A stretch of 64,000 nt of DNA from an uncultured cyanobacterium. Its GTDB lineage: Bacteria > Cyanobacteriota > Cyanobacteriia > Cyanobacteriales > Geitlerinemataceae. This document shows, piece by piece, positions 1 to 9,394 of this stretch. The translations under genes and the position numbers were made by a program. The stretch lies in NCBI GenBank assembly GCA_937899645.1, contig CALCCD010000103.1, positions 1 through 64,000 on the forward strand. The letters are read 5' to 3'. Numbering within the stretch: position 1 is the stretch's first letter; each line of letters opens with the position of its first letter. The notes under the pieces were generated by a model that saw only the letters and a list, made by a program, of their open reading frames with translations, searched no databases and had not been told where the DNA came from.

Positions 1-1
1 C

Positions 2-283
2 AACACTCTAATACGCGCTACTCTAATACGCGCTTCGCTAAGTCGGATTTGGTATAATAAGCCCGGTCGCGCCGAGCTGCAAACGCTCTACACTTGGGAG
101 CGGGCGATCGAGCTGCTGACGTTGCGATCGCCGACCTTTGCTTCGGCCTGGCAGCTGACGGTGGAAGAAGCCAAAACCGAGATTGCAGAAACCCAAACGG
201 GCGTTAAGGCGCTGATGCGGAAGGTGTTTTTCCTCTCCTCGAAAGAGGAAGAAGCCAGCAAAGACGAGATCGAAGCGGGCTGA
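2..283 (+). CDS. C-terminal part of an unrecognised protein, cut by the window edge
   Basis: An open frame runs from the left edge to TGA at 281-283, 93 residues with no obvious ATG/GTG start inside, so the gene probably begins outside the window. From about position 70 it looks like real coding sequence: amphipathic, rich in Glu, Ala and Lys, with a Trp-Glu-Arg helix and an acidic-basic C-terminus. The first 14 or so codons lie in a tandem repeat (ACT CTA ATA CGC GCT twice) followed by a TATAAT-like hexamer at 53-58. The repeat may therefore be intergenic DNA that merely stays open, or an in-frame insertion. The family was not recognised. Confidence 0.45.
   Translation, partial: NTLIRATLIRASLSRIWYNKPGRAELQTLYTWERAIELLTLRSPTFASAWQLTVEEAKTEIAETQTGVKALMRKVFFLSSKEEEASKDEIEAG
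5..34. repeat. 15-bp perfect tandem repeat, two copies
   Basis: Positions 5-19 and 20-34 are identical (actctaatacgcgct). Being a multiple of three, the repeat keeps the partial frame at 2-283 open. It is followed by cgcttcgcta, resembling fragments of the small dispersed palindromes seen elsewhere in the window. Confidence 0.7.
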
Positions 284-315
284 GAAGCCGATCGCTCGGG
301 CCTGGAGGTTAGAAA

Positions 316-1116
316 TTAGGGCGCGGCTCCTGCGGTCGGGCGAATCTCGAGTTCGATGCGGCGGTTGCGCTGGCGATCGATCTCGCTCGTGCCGTCGGCC
401 AGCGGGCGGGTGCTGCCATAGCCGATCGCGATCCAGCGGTAGTTGCCGCGCTTGCGATCGACGCGCTCTTGAAGGTATCGAGCCACCTGGGCGGCGCGAT
501 CGAAACTAAAGGCCCGCTCGCCTCCGCTGTCACCGGCCGGATCGGTGTGGCTGGCGATGTAAATCTCCGCGCCAGGGAACTGCTCGATTTGGCCGATCGA
601 GGCGTCGAAGAGCGAGCGCTGGGTCGGGTCGAGGACGATATCGCGGGTAAAGAGCAGGTCTGACGGAAGTGCGATCGTCTCGACGCTGGCCGTCCCCAAC
701 TCCTCGAGGCGCGCGGCAATGGCCGCCAGTCGCGTGCGGTTCTCGCTCGACGCAGTGGGCTTTAGGTCTAGGGCGCTTTCCAGGCGCGTCAGGCGCTCGT
801 CCAGGCGCGACAGCTCGCGTTCGAGTTCTGCCAGCTCTCGAACGCGCGGGTCGCGATCGCCAGTCCGTGACGCGAGCGCGCGCTGCAACACAGGTAGCTC
901 CCTGACCTGCTGGTAAATTCGGCTAGCGATCGGCTGGCGCGGGAAACTGGCTTCATCGGGACTGCGGGCGATACCGAAAACAACACCGATCGCAAAACCG
1001 CTCCCGAGGGCGATCGCCATCAGCGGCACCGTCGCCCAGCCCCACACGACCCACCGCCAGGTTGAGGCGGCAGAGGTGCGGCGGCGGCGGCGGCGAGACG
1101 GGCGCTCAGAAGACAT
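316..1116 (-). CDS. OmpA/MotB-family protein with N-terminal membrane anchor
   Basis: 266 residues. An Arg-rich cytoplasmic start (residues 5-13) is followed by one membrane segment at about 21-50, a Glu/Arg/Leu heptad-like coiled coil at about 90-120, and an OmpA-type peptidoglycan-binding domain from about 145 to 258. That domain includes the ASHTDPAGD motif, the second helix with FDRAAQVARYL, and the closing NRRIELEI strand. OmpA_C domains bind the peptide stem of peptidoglycan, so the protein probably tethers the inner membrane to the wall, with the domain in the periplasm. It lies downstream of glcF on the same strand with a 23-bp gap. No partner such as MotA/ExbB is adjacent, so a motor role cannot be claimed. 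Confidence 0.85.
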   Translation of the reverse strand: MSSERPSRRRRRRTSAASTWRWVVWGWATVPLMAIALGSGFAIGVVFGIARSPDEASFPRQPIASRIYQQVRELPVLQRALASRTGDRDPRVRELAELERELSRLDERLTRLESALDLKPTASSENRTRLAAIAARLEELGTASVETIALPSDLLFTRDIVLDPTQRSLFDASIGQIEQFPGAEIYIASHTDPAGDSGGERAFSFDRAAQVARYLQERVDRKRGNYRWIAIGYGSTRPLADGTSEIDRQRNRRIELEIRPTAGAAP

Positions 1117-1139
1117 GCGAAATCGGTGCGGGGCGCTTC

Positions 1140-2681
1140 CTAGGATAGGGCGTCGTCAGCCAGGAGATCGTGTCGTATCGATCGATCGAGCAGCTCGATC
1201 GGGTGCAAAACGGGCGGCGTGCGCTCTAGCACCGGAGACGGCGCAGCGACGTGGCCGATGTGCTTTTTGATTTGCAGCGCACAGCCCGGATTGGGCGAGG
1301 CGATAACCTCCGCGCCGGTGGCCTTGAGATTGGTGACTTTCTGGCGGCCCAGCTCGCGGGAGACCTCGGGCTGGAAGATGCTGTAAACTCCGGCGCTGCC
1401 GCAGCAGAGGGCAGCATCGGCGGGCGCTTTGACCGTGACGCCAGGGATGCTGCCGAGGAGCTGGCGGGGCGGGCTGGAGATTTTTTGGCCGTGGAGCAGG
1501 TGGCAGGCGTCTTGGTACACCACCGAAAAGTCGCGATCGGCGATCGGGTGCAGCTCGGCGGTTAGCCCGATCTCGACCAGCCACTCGTGAACGTCCTTGA
1601 CCTTGGCAGCGAAGGCAGCGGCGCGATCGCGGTAGTCCGGGTCGTCGCGCAGGATATGGCCGTATTCTTTCAGGGTGTGGCCGCATCCGGCAGCGTTGAT
1701 CACGACCGCGTCGAGTTCCTCGAGACCGAACGCCTCGAAGCGATCGATCGTCTGGCGGGCGATGGTTTTCGCCTGCTCTTCCTGGCCCTGGTGCGCCGGG
1801 AGCGCCCCGCAGCAGCCCTGTTCCGGCGGCACGATCGTCTCGCAACCGTTGGCCGTCAGCACTCGCGCCGTGGCCGCATTCACCGAGTAGAAAAAGAGCT
1901 GCTGCACGCAGCCCAGCAGCATGCCCACGCGGTAGCGCGTCTCGCCCAAGGCCGGAATCACCGTCGGGAACTGGGCGTTCGCTTCTTCGAGGTCGATCGC
2001 GGGCAAGCTCGATTCCATCGAGGCGAGCTGCGGCCAGATTTTAGCCAGAATGCCGCTCGATCGCATTGCGCCCTGGAGGCCGGACTTTTGGTAGAGCCAC
2101 AGCGGCGGCAGCAGCTTGCGCAGGCGATCGGGGTAGGGAAAGAGATTAAAAGTCAGCGCGCGAATCAGGCGATCGGGCAGGCTGCGCGGTACGTTGCGCT
2201 CGACCTGGTTGCGGGTCGCGCCGATCAGCTTGTCGTAGGGGACGCCGGACGGGCAGGCGGTGACGCAGGCAAAGCAGCCGAGGCAGCTATCGAAGTGAGC
2301 GCTGGTCTCAGGCTTGAGGTCGCCGCGCTCTTTGGTGATGGCGTCCATCAGATAGATGCGGCCCCGAGGCGAGTCCATCTCAGTACCCAGGACGCGGTAG
2401 CTGGGGCAGGTGCTCAAACAAAAGCCGCAGTGGACGCAGGTGTCGAGTCCGGCGGGGTCGGGGGGATTGATGTCATCAAAGCCGATCGCGGTCGGTGCGG
2501 GCAGCTCGAAGTCCGCTGAGTCCACCGGGCGACCGTCGGGCTGGAGGTGGGGATTTTGCGCCAGGAAGTTGCTGTCGCGGGCGGGGATCGCAGATGGGCG
2601 CTCGGAGGAGGGGGCAGAAGACATACGGCGAGGAGGCGAGATGGCAAGTCGAAAGCCAGGTGCAGCAGTCAATCGCACCAT
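1140..2681 (-). CDS. glcF: Glycolate dehydrogenase iron-sulfur subunit GlcF
   Basis: 513 residues from the first ATG. Two 4Fe-4S ferredoxin motifs are visible: Cys82, 85, 88, 92-Pro and Cys133, 136, 139, 143-Pro. They are followed by two CCG (cysteine-rich) domains with GCCGALPAHQG and CCGSAGVYS. This is the GlcF/LldE/HdrD-like layout, in which the subunit passes electrons from glycolate oxidation (GlcD/GlcE flavoproteins) towards quinone; in cyanobacteria this belongs to photorespiration. An internal ATG at 2624 would give 494 residues and removes a poorly conserved Arg/Pro-rich leader, so it may be the real start. glcE lies 3 kb away on the same strand; no glcD is in the window. Confidence 0.9.
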   Translation of the reverse strand: MVRLTAAPGFRLAISPPRRMSSAPSSERPSAIPARDSNFLAQNPHLQPDGRPVDSADFELPAPTAIGFDDINPPDPAGLDTCVHCGFCLSTCPSYRVLGTEMDSPRGRIYLMDAITKERGDLKPETSAHFDSCLGCFACVTACPSGVPYDKLIGATRNQVERNVPRSLPDRLIRALTFNLFPYPDRLRKLLPPLWLYQKSGLQGAMRSSGILAKIWPQLASMESSLPAIDLEEANAQFPTVIPALGETRYRVGMLLGCVQQLFFYSVNAATARVLTANGCETIVPPEQGCCGALPAHQGQEEQAKTIARQTIDRFEAFGLEELDAVVINAAGCGHTLKEYGHILRDDPDYRDRAAAFAAKVKDVHEWLVEIGLTAELHPIADRDFSVVYQDACHLLHGQKISSPPRQLLGSIPGVTVKAPADAALCCGSAGVYSIFQPEVSRELGRQKVTNLKATGAEVIASPNPGCALQIKKHIGHVAAPSPVLERTPPVLHPIELLDRSIRHDLLADDALS

Positions 2682-2759
2682 CCGTCCATTTTATGGGTCG
2701 CGCGGATGCCCTGCCAGAAGGCCATCTGTCGCTCGGGCTCGGAGTTTGGGAAAAGAAGT

Positions 2760-3170
2760 CTAGGAAAGCTGCCGATCGGGATCGGCGATCGCAGATTTGG
2801 TCTCAATACCGAGCTGGGCTTTCGCCTTGGCGATCGCGAAGGCCGCACCGTTCGTGCCGACCGAAGCGAGCATCTGTTTCGCCGATGCGACCGGGCTGAC
2901 CGGCTCTTGGCGCTGGCGCTCGGCCTGTCGAGCAGCTTTGCGCGCTGCGAATCGTGCGGGCAGCTCGACCAGTGTCGTGAGGGCCTTGCGCGCGCCCGCC
3001 CCGCTCCAAACGGCCATCAGGCACACCAGGCAAAACAGCAGCCACACCAGCCGCAGCGTTTCCACGACCATCTCGGCGATGCGCCCGAAAGCCGTCGCGA
3101 AAATTTGGCGGGTTTCCGGGCTCAGCCAGAGACGACCGACATAGGCGAATTGATCTTTGAGCTTGTTCAT
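2760..3170 (-). CDS. Small single-span membrane protein, unknown
   Basis: 136 residues. One strong hydrophobic segment at about 38-55 (LVWLLFCLVCLMAVWSG) separates an amphipathic N-terminus from a basic Arg/Ala-rich helix (about 70-95) and an Ala/Lys-rich tail. It reads like a conserved hypothetical of the envelope or thylakoid; no domain was recognised. It lies between the haemagglutinin-like gene and glcF on the same strand, 79 bp upstream of the longest glcF frame. GC content and codon use match the neighbours. Confidence 0.6.
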   Translation of the reverse strand: MNKLKDQFAYVGRLWLSPETRQIFATAFGRIAEMVVETLRLVWLLFCLVCLMAVWSGAGARKALTTLVELPARFAARKAARQAERQRQEPVSPVASAKQMLASVGTNGAAFAIAKAKAQLGIETKSAIADPDRQLS

Positions 3171-3269
3171 AGCAAAACCGTTGCACCTCGTGATTCGATC
3201 GCAGCGCTCGGTGCGGGCGAAGCGCGACTACCAACATCCTAGGCGATTCTTTTTCGTATCGGCGCTCGG

Positions 3270-5513
3270 CTAGAGGGACGCAGCAGCACGACAGTCTCGC
3301 TCGGGCAGGGCAGCCAGGCGATCGCCCACCAAAGCGATGCGACCGCGATCGCGCTGCCAAGAGGTGGCTTCTGTGGCAATCGTTGGCGCTTGGTTCGCTG
3401 GGACTAAGTCCACCGACCCTAGGGCGTTGGATGTTGCAGTCTGTGGCGTCCAGGCCGCTGCCCGCAAGGCGCGATCGAGCGGGAAATCGGGCAGGTTTTG
3501 GTTGCCGGTGACGTAGAAGACGTTGCCCTCGAGGTTGCAGGCGTTGGTCGCGACCGCTTCGGCGGGTGGCGCAAAGCTGGCGTTCAGGCGCACAATGCGG
3601 TTCTGGGTGTCGATATTGGGAGTGTTAAGGGTGACAGTGCCGCTGAAACTGGCTCCGAGGGCGGAGTCGGCGGAGATCGTGCTGACCTCGTCGAGAAAGA
3701 TGCCGTCGGCTTCGATCGCGACGCGACCGGCGAAGTTCCGATCGGCGTCGGCGCGGATCGTCGCGAGCCCCAGCAGCGTTAGTGTGTCGGACTCGATGGC
3801 GATGCTGCCACCGCTGGCGATACTGGTGGCGCTGGCTTCGATCGAGCTGCTGCCGAGCACCCGCAGATCTTCGACGTCGAGCAAGACGTTGCCGCGATCG
3901 CCCGATGCCGCTTCGGTGGAAATCGTGCTTCCGTCCTCGATCGTGAGTAGATCCGCCGTGATGCTAATATTGCCCGCCGCGCCGCGGGCCTCGGGGTTGG
4001 CGTCGTTCTCCACCAGGGCCGTGGCCACCAGCTCCGCACCGTCGTCGAGGGCGATGCGATCGGCCACCAGCGTAATACTGCCGCCCAGGCCGTTTTCCTC
4101 CGAGGAGGGCAGGCCGCGCGCGTTGCTCGACACCGAGACGCTGATGCCACTCGTCCATTCGCCAATTGAGGTGACGCCCTCGCCGCGAATCTCGATTTCG
4201 TCGGCGCGGATCGTGACGTTGCCGCCCCGGCTGAGATCGACCCCGCTAGCGGAGATGAGCGCTCCATCGATCAGCCGCACGTGCGCCGCGTCGATCGTCA
4301 CGTCGCCGCCGTCCCCCGTGGCGTTATTGCCCACCACTGCCAGGATCGCCGTGGGCAGCACCCGACCGACGCCGATCGCTTCAACCGACTCGCGCGCCAC
4401 GATCGTCACGTCACCGGCATCGCCCGCGCCGCCGCCCGTGCCCGAGGAGATAATGCCGCCATCGCGCAGCAGCACGCGCCCGGCGGAAATCGAAATATCG
4501 CTTCCGTCCCCGTCGAGCAGGCTTCCGGCAATAATCGCGCTGTTGCCGCCCGCCGCCGACAGGCCGCCAAACTCGACGGTTTCCGTTGCCGAGATCGCAA
4601 TACCCTGGCCGTCGCCGCGATCGATGACGCGGATAAATAGCGTCGAACCATTGAGGAAGGCGACGTCGCGTCCGAACACGTCAATCGCGCCGCTGCCGTC
4701 CGGATCGGCGGTGTCGATGGCGCTGGCATTATCAAAGCGTACGTCGCCTGACGCCGCGACGCCGCTAGTGTCGAAGCGTCCGTCGGCCTGGCGCGTCACC
4801 GTGCCGCGATCGACACCGGCAACAAACACCGAACCGCGCGGCGCGGCGAGCAGGGCTCCATCCAGCACGACCTCCGAAGCAATGAGGGACACCTGCCGAT
4901 CGCGATCGACCTGTAGACCGTCGCCGCTGATGCCGATCGTCGTAAAGGTTTCGTTTTCTTCCGCGACCGTACCGGTTCCCGAGAGGGCGATCGCGCCGTT
5001 GCCGCCGTCGAACTGCACGCCGATCGGCACGCCAATCGTCAAAATCGGCGTCGGGTCGCTGACCTCCAGCGCACTGCCGTCGTCAAACAGTAGGCGATCG
5101 GCGGTTGTCGCCAGAAACGAGCCGCCGATATCGAGGCGCGCCGTACTGCCAAAGAAAATGCCGTTGGGGTTGACCAACACCAGATCGACCGGCGAGCTGG
5201 CCGACAGCATTCCGTCAATCTGCGAGGCGGCGCTGCCGGTGACGCGGCCGATCGCAAAGGCCGCATCTCCGGCGATTTCGCTAGGGATCTCGAAGCGTGC
5301 CGTTACATCCGCCGGTACGGAGAAAGCTTCAAAGCTGTGAAGAAGGTTATTCCCGGCGACCGTACCGCCCGAAATCGAAACGACGTCTCCGGCAGTGGAG
5401 ATCGCCGTCTGGAGCGTGGCGTCCGGGACGATCTGCGCAACGAGGGGCAATGGCAGCAGAAGCGACGCGAGCGCGAGGCTCGGCAAGGGCAACCAGCGAA
5501 GGGAAAATCTCAC
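3270..5513 (-). CDS. Secreted filamentous-haemagglutinin-like (TPS-domain) protein
   Basis: 747 residues. A signal peptide (residues 1-26, MRFSLRW... ending LPLVAQ) precedes a two-partner-secretion domain of about 230 residues with the hallmark NPNGIFFG motif near residue 115. The rest is a long series of short beta-strand repeats rich in Asp, Gly, Ile and Thr, typical of a right-handed beta-helix passenger. The C-terminus carries a conserved-looking Cys pair (ATNACNLEG and ERDCRAA). Such proteins are exported through a TpsB outer-membrane pore and act as adhesins or surface-layer components; no TpsB gene is in the window. A second TPS-domain protein, fused to CHAT, starts at 20641. Confidence 0.85.
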   Translation of the reverse strand: MRFSLRWLPLPSLALASLLLPLPLVAQIVPDATLQTAISTAGDVVSISGGTVAGNNLLHSFEAFSVPADVTARFEIPSEIAGDAAFAIGRVTGSAASQIDGMLSASSPVDLVLVNPNGIFFGSTARLDIGGSFLATTADRLLFDDGSALEVSDPTPILTIGVPIGVQFDGGNGAIALSGTGTVAEENETFTTIGISGDGLQVDRDRQVSLIASEVVLDGALLAAPRGSVFVAGVDRGTVTRQADGRFDTSGVAASGDVRFDNASAIDTADPDGSGAIDVFGRDVAFLNGSTLFIRVIDRGDGQGIAISATETVEFGGLSAAGGNSAIIAGSLLDGDGSDISISAGRVLLRDGGIISSGTGGGAGDAGDVTIVARESVEAIGVGRVLPTAILAVVGNNATGDGGDVTIDAAHVRLIDGALISASGVDLSRGGNVTIRADEIEIRGEGVTSIGEWTSGISVSVSSNARGLPSSEENGLGGSITLVADRIALDDGAELVATALVENDANPEARGAAGNISITADLLTIEDGSTISTEAASGDRGNVLLDVEDLRVLGSSSIEASATSIASGGSIAIESDTLTLLGLATIRADADRNFAGRVAIEADGIFLDEVSTISADSALGASFSGTVTLNTPNIDTQNRIVRLNASFAPPAEAVATNACNLEGNVFYVTGNQNLPDFPLDRALRAAAWTPQTATSNALGSVDLVPANQAPTIATEATSWQRDRGRIALVGDRLAALPERDCRAAASL

Positions 5514-5698
5514 GGAACATGCCGCACGCTCGACGTGCGGTCTGGAAAATTGGAGCGGGCAGCAAACCGTGGCGGAAAGTTGCCTGCTGCATCCAATCCC
5601 GCCTTGTGAATCTGTATTGGTTCAAACCGCCGAGCTTATCTACCGTAGCAGGACGCGCTCACCATTTTGTAGCACGCTCTCTGCCGTTACGTCGTGCC

Positions 5699-7033
5699 TC
5701 AGACCAGAAAGCGCCCCGGACTGTAGCGGCGGTCGGGATCGAAGCGGGCGGCGATCTGGCCCATCACCCGCCGCGCACCGTCGCGCGCGCCCCAGAGATC
5801 GAACTGACCTGCCGCCGCCGCCTGCCGGAGGGCCAGCGGAGCAGAGAGTACGCTTAAGAAACCGCCGTTGTCCTCGCAGACGCGCCGCCAGTTTGCCAGC
5901 CGATTGCCGCCCAGGTCGCGGGCGATCGCCGCCCGTCCAAGGCCGCTGCGGTAGTGGACGATCGCCGCGCTGTTGTCTTTAAACAGGCGATCGCAAGCCA
6001 ACAGCGCTTCGATCGCGGCAGTCGATCGCGTGCCGAATTTGACCGTGCAGCCCTCGTCGGTCGCTCGATCGAGGCGATCGCGGCCCTGCGCCCAGAAGTT
6101 TTCTGCCTCGCGCTCGTCGCAGACCCGAACCCGCAAACCGCAGCGCTCGGCTAACTCCAGGGTGCGCTGGCTCTGATCGGCAAGACTGGCCTCGACGGTC
6201 TCGAACTTCAGCACCGCAGCCAGGCGACCGCCCAGCTCGAGCGACTGCACCAGCGACGGGCCGATCAGGTCGAAGGCGACCGGCGTTAGCGACGAAGACG
6301 CGATCGCGCGGGCAAAGCGGTCGATATCCTCTGGCTCGCCTTGGGCGATCGTCGTCTGCGACGCCTCGGGAACCGGGTAGAGCCGAAACGTTAGCTGGGC
6401 GATCGTGCCGAGCGTACCGTAGGAGCCGGTAAATAGCTTCATCAGGTCGTAACCGGCGACGTTTTTGACCACGCGCCCGCCCGCCTTGGCGATTTCGCCG
6501 TCGTGGCGCACGAACTGGATGCCGATTAGTCGATCGCGCAGGCCGCCGTAGCGTTGGCGCAGGCTACCCGTATCGGCAGTGGCGACAACGCCGCCGATCG
6601 TTGCGGACTCAGGCCGGGTCGGGTCGATCGCCAGCCGCTGGTTCCGGGCGCGCAGCAGCTCGTCGATCGTCGCCATCGCCACGCCCGCTTCTACGGTCAG
6701 CGTAAAGTCGTCGGCGGCGTGCTCCACGACGCGATCGAGCTTCTCGGTCGAGATCGCCAGCGCCGCACCTCGCACCAGCCCGCCCCAGTGCAGCTTGCTG
6801 CCACGACCGCAAGGAATAACGCGCCAGCCGTTCTCGCAGGCGACTCGCGCCGCTGTTGCCAGCTCGGCTTGGGTTCGCGGAAAGGCGATCGCGCCGGGCG
6901 TCTCGTGGGGGTAGCAGCTCGCCGTCAGGCGATCGTGCCAGTTCCGATGCCAGTCGTCTCCCGGCTCGAGGTCGCCCCAGGCAATCGCTTCAAGGCCTGG
7001 GCAAGATGCGACCAAAGTAGAGACGATACCCAT
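5699..7033 (-). CDS. glcE: Glycolate dehydrogenase FAD-binding subunit GlcE
   Basis: 444 residues. The N-terminal half is an FAD-binding PCMH domain with the CGRGSKLHWGG loop, the DFTLTVEAGV strand and a glycine-rich segment (RYGGLRDRLIGIQFV). The VKNVAGYDLMKLFTGSYGTLG block is typical of GlcD/GlcE proteins. The C-terminal half is the FAD-linked oxidase domain ending DPDRRYSPGRFLV. It should work with GlcD and GlcF to oxidise glycolate to glyoxylate. The start codon directly follows the dapB stop codon (TAG then ATG, no gap), so translation is probably coupled to dapB. Confidence 0.9.
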   Translation of the reverse strand: MGIVSTLVASCPGLEAIAWGDLEPGDDWHRNWHDRLTASCYPHETPGAIAFPRTQAELATAARVACENGWRVIPCGRGSKLHWGGLVRGAALAISTEKLDRVVEHAADDFTLTVEAGVAMATIDELLRARNQRLAIDPTRPESATIGGVVATADTGSLRQRYGGLRDRLIGIQFVRHDGEIAKAGGRVVKNVAGYDLMKLFTGSYGTLGTIAQLTFRLYPVPEASQTTIAQGEPEDIDRFARAIASSSLTPVAFDLIGPSLVQSLELGGRLAAVLKFETVEASLADQSQRTLELAERCGLRVRVCDEREAENFWAQGRDRLDRATDEGCTVKFGTRSTAAIEALLACDRLFKDNSAAIVHYRSGLGRAAIARDLGGNRLANWRRVCEDNGGFLSVLSAPLALRQAAAAGQFDLWGARDGARRVMGQIAARFDPDRRYSPGRFLV

Positions 7034-7864
7034 CTAAAGCAGCTTCTCCAGGCCAAAGACGAGCTGCTTGAGGCCGGTAACTTTGCGAATCGCCAGCAGC
7101 ACGCCGGGCATGTAACAGCCGCGATCGCTGGTGTCGTGGCGGATGGTGTAAATCTGGCCGGGCGAGCCGAAGATCACCTCCTGGTGGGCGATCGAACCGG
7201 GAACGCGCAGGCTGTGGATGCGGATATCGCCCTCGGCGATCGCGCCTCGAGCCCGATCGATGACTTCTTTCTCTTGCACCTTCGGTTCGTTGAATTTCTT
7301 ACCGTCTTCGACGATCGCCTGGGCCGTTTGGATCGCCGTACCGCTGGGCGCGTCGGCCTTGCTGTCGTGGTGGCGCTCGATAATTTCCACATTGTCGAAG
7401 TAGCGCGCCGCCTGTACTGCCGCTTGCTGCATCAGCACCACACCGATCGCGAAGTTGGGCACGATCGCACAACCCGTACTGGCTTTCTCCGCGAACTCCG
7501 CCAGATCGGCGATCTGGGCGTCGCTCAGCCCCGTCGTACCAACCACCGGACGCACGCCGTAGGCCAGCGCCGCGCGGACGTTCTCGTAAACGCAACTCGG
7601 GTGGGTAAAGTCCACCATGACGCCCTGCTGCTGCTCTTGGGTGGCGACCACCAGGGTGCTCTGCAAGTCGGCGAGGACGGGCACTTCCAGCGGGCCGCAT
7701 CCAGCGATTTCGCCGATATCCTGGCCGAGCAGCTCGGGGTTGGCGTCGATCGCGCCGACGAGCGTCATGTCTTCAGCAGCGTCGATCGCCTTAATCGTTT
7801 CGCGGCCCATCTTGCCAGCGGCTCCATTAACGACGACGGGAATCGGGGAGTTGGAAGCAGTCAT
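7034..7864 (-). CDS. dapB: 4-hydroxy-tetrahydrodipicolinate reductase
   Basis: 276 residues, normal for the cyanobacterial enzyme. A Rossmann dinucleotide loop (NGAAGKMG, residues 13-20) is followed by the family signature [15 protein letters not shown] at 163-177, with the His165-His166 pair and Lys169 used in catalysis. DapB reduces hydroxy-tetrahydrodipicolinate with NAD(P)H in the lysine and meso-diaminopimelate pathway, in the cytoplasm. It shares an end-to-end junction with glcE and appears to head a dapB-glcE transcript. Confidence 0.95.
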   Translation of the reverse strand: MTASNSPIPVVVNGAAGKMGRETIKAIDAAEDMTLVGAIDANPELLGQDIGEIAGCGPLEVPVLADLQSTLVVATQEQQQGVMVDFTHPSCVYENVRAALAYGVRPVVGTTGLSDAQIADLAEFAEKASTGCAIVPNFAIGVVLMQQAAVQAARYFDNVEIIERHHDSKADAPSGTAIQTAQAIVEDGKKFNEPKVQEKEVIDRARGAIAEGDIRIHSLRVPGSIAHQEVIFGSPGQIYTIRHDTSDRGCYMPGVLLAIRKVTGLKQLVFGLEKLL

Positions 7865-7987
7865 GGGTCGGCAGTGGTGGTGGGGTAGGAAACGGCGCGA
7901 TCGCCAGAGAGCGGGAAGGACGGCTGCGGGTGGCGGCTGCGACGGGCAATCGCGGCAGGCCGTCGGAAGCGGGCCGTCAGGAGCGAG

Positions 7988-8578
7988 CTAAATATCGGAA
8001 TCGACGTTGACTTCGTTGAGCGGCTGGCGGCGTAACAGCTCCTCGGACTCCTCGCGCGGCAGCAGGTCAAAAACCTCGCGCAGCTTGTCATCGAGCACCT
8101 CGAAGGGGACGTTGCCCGTCGCTTCGAGCACGACGTTGCCCTCCGCATCGAAGATCACCGACTTCGGCAGCATATTGTCGTTGTAGGTCGCTGGATCGGT
8201 GGGAGAACCCGAGCTTTCCAGCGGCAGGCTGTCGGCAATCACGGGAATGATGCTCAAATATTTGCCGTAGAACGCTTGAACGCGCGAAACCTTAATGGCG
8301 AAGCGCTTGCAGTCGGAGCTGTCTTCGAGGTAGAGCACCAGCAGCGACGGGCGGCCCTTGGCGATCGACGAGGCGATCGACTGCTTGGGCGGCACGATCG
8401 AACCGTTCCCGGCATAGAGCGCGAAGATATTGCCATCGAAGCTGTCGTTATCGACCGCCGCGATCGCGGGCGACACTGCCGTCAGCCAGAGCAACCCGAC
8501 CGACAGCGACAGGATGAGAGTCGTCTGCAGGCGGGACGCAAAAACGGAGAAAAAATCGAGAAACTGCTTGAGCATCAT
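7988..8578 (-). CDS. Thylakoid membrane photosystem I accumulation factor
   Basis: 196 residues from the first of two adjacent ATGs (8578 and 8575); the open frame extends to 8860, but that extension is Cys/Pro-rich and unlike the family. A signal or anchor segment occupies residues about 14-40 (LILSLSVGLLWLTAV, then AIAAVD). It is followed by a thioredoxin-like fold with LVLYLEDSSDCKRFAIKVSRVQ and a strand pair ending VIFDAEGNVVLEATG. It resembles the cyanobacterial/plastid thioredoxin-like luminal factor needed for photosystem I accumulation. A single Cys (DSSDCKRF) replaces a CxxC pair, so disulfide exchange is unlikely. It lies upstream of dapB on the same strand, 123 bp away. Confidence 0.85.
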   Translation of the reverse strand: MMLKQFLDFFSVFASRLQTTLILSLSVGLLWLTAVSPAIAAVDNDSFDGNIFALYAGNGSIVPPKQSIASSIAKGRPSLLVLYLEDSSDCKRFAIKVSRVQAFYGKYLSIIPVIADSLPLESSGSPTDPATYNDNMLPKSVIFDAEGNVVLEATGNVPFEVLDDKLREVFDLLPREESEELLRRQPLNEVNVDSDI

Positions 8579-8877
8579 GCCGGGAGCTAGAGAACCGCAC
8601 GCGGGCGGACAAAGGAACGAGGAACAAAGGGCGATCGCAACGTAGCGCTCGGACTGAACGAACAGTGCAAAGAGCTCGAATGCAGGCAGCACCCACGAAG
8701 GGGCTTGATTCAACCGTATCGGCTGGTGCGATGGGCGCTTTAGCGCAAAGTTTGGCGCAGGGGCCATCTGCATGCAGAGGCCGTCTACATAGGGTAGCGC
8801 CGAATTCGCCCGCTTCGAGACCAGCGGCGCGAACGCGACGGGGCGAACGCAAGGTTTCACGCACGAAGTTCCGAGGC
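8579..8877. other. Gap between the photosystem I factor and the next small gene
   Basis: 299 bp. A minus-strand frame stays open over most of it as an upstream extension of the photosystem I factor, but its composition is not protein-like. No hairpin-plus-T-run was noticed. It presumably holds the promoter of the photosystem I factor gene. Confidence 0.4.
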
Positions 8878-9135
8878 TTAGAACGTGTCACCCGACGATC
8901 GCGCCGCGAGCCGCTTGCGTACCCAGTCGATCGCGCCGCTAACCAGCGCCCCCGCCATCAGCAGCCCGATCGCGGGCGTAAACAGCGGCTCCCAGAGCAC
9001 GTACCAAAGATCGAGGCCGAGCGGGACTTTCGCTTCGTGGCCGACAACGGCGATCGCCAGCCACAAAAAGCTACCGATTACGAGAAACACATCGGCGACG
9101 AGCAAAATATTCAGCCATCTGACCAACCGATCCAT
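8878..9135 (-). CDS. Small membrane protein, two spans
   Basis: 85 residues: an amphipathic start (MDRLVRWLN), a first membrane segment at about 9-31, a polar loop with Pro-Leu-Gly-Leu-Asp-Leu-Trp, a second segment at about 47-67, and a basic C-terminal tail (WVRKRLAARSSGDTF). Upstream on the minus strand AGGAGAT lies 7-13 bases before the ATG, a good ribosome-binding site. The pattern looks conserved rather than random, but the family was not recognised. Confidence 0.65.
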   Translation of the reverse strand: MDRLVRWLNILLVADVFLVIGSFLWLAIAVVGHEAKVPLGLDLWYVLWEPLFTPAIGLLMAGALVSGAIDWVRKRLAARSSGDTF

Positions 9136-9394
9136 TGCGAGCGATCTCCTTGTATCCGTGCAGTTTTTTCTAGTCTAGTTTTTCCAATCTAGAGAGCCCG
9201 CGCGAGCCGCGCCGGTCGGTATATTATCGGCTTATCGGCGATCGCCATTGGAGAATCGAGACCTCGCTATACTCGGTGGCATCGACACGGCATTAATACG
9301 GTATCGATTCAGCACCGACACAAACGCCCGCATCCCCGGCGAGCAGACCCATCAGAGACAAGAATTTAGAGACGAGCACTCGGAGACGAAAACA

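Noticed and set aside
1587-2519. 310-codon plus-strand open frame
   Set aside because: Antisense to glcF, whose Fe-S motifs fix the real strand.
3523-5340. 605-codon plus-strand open frame
   Set aside because: Antisense to the haemagglutinin-like gene, which has a signal peptide and family motifs; the antisense product is Ser/Arg/Pro-rich and without any domain. GC-rich genes readily produce such frames.
6554-7888. 444-codon plus-strand open frame
   Set aside because: Antisense to glcE and dapB, both with clear catalytic motifs.
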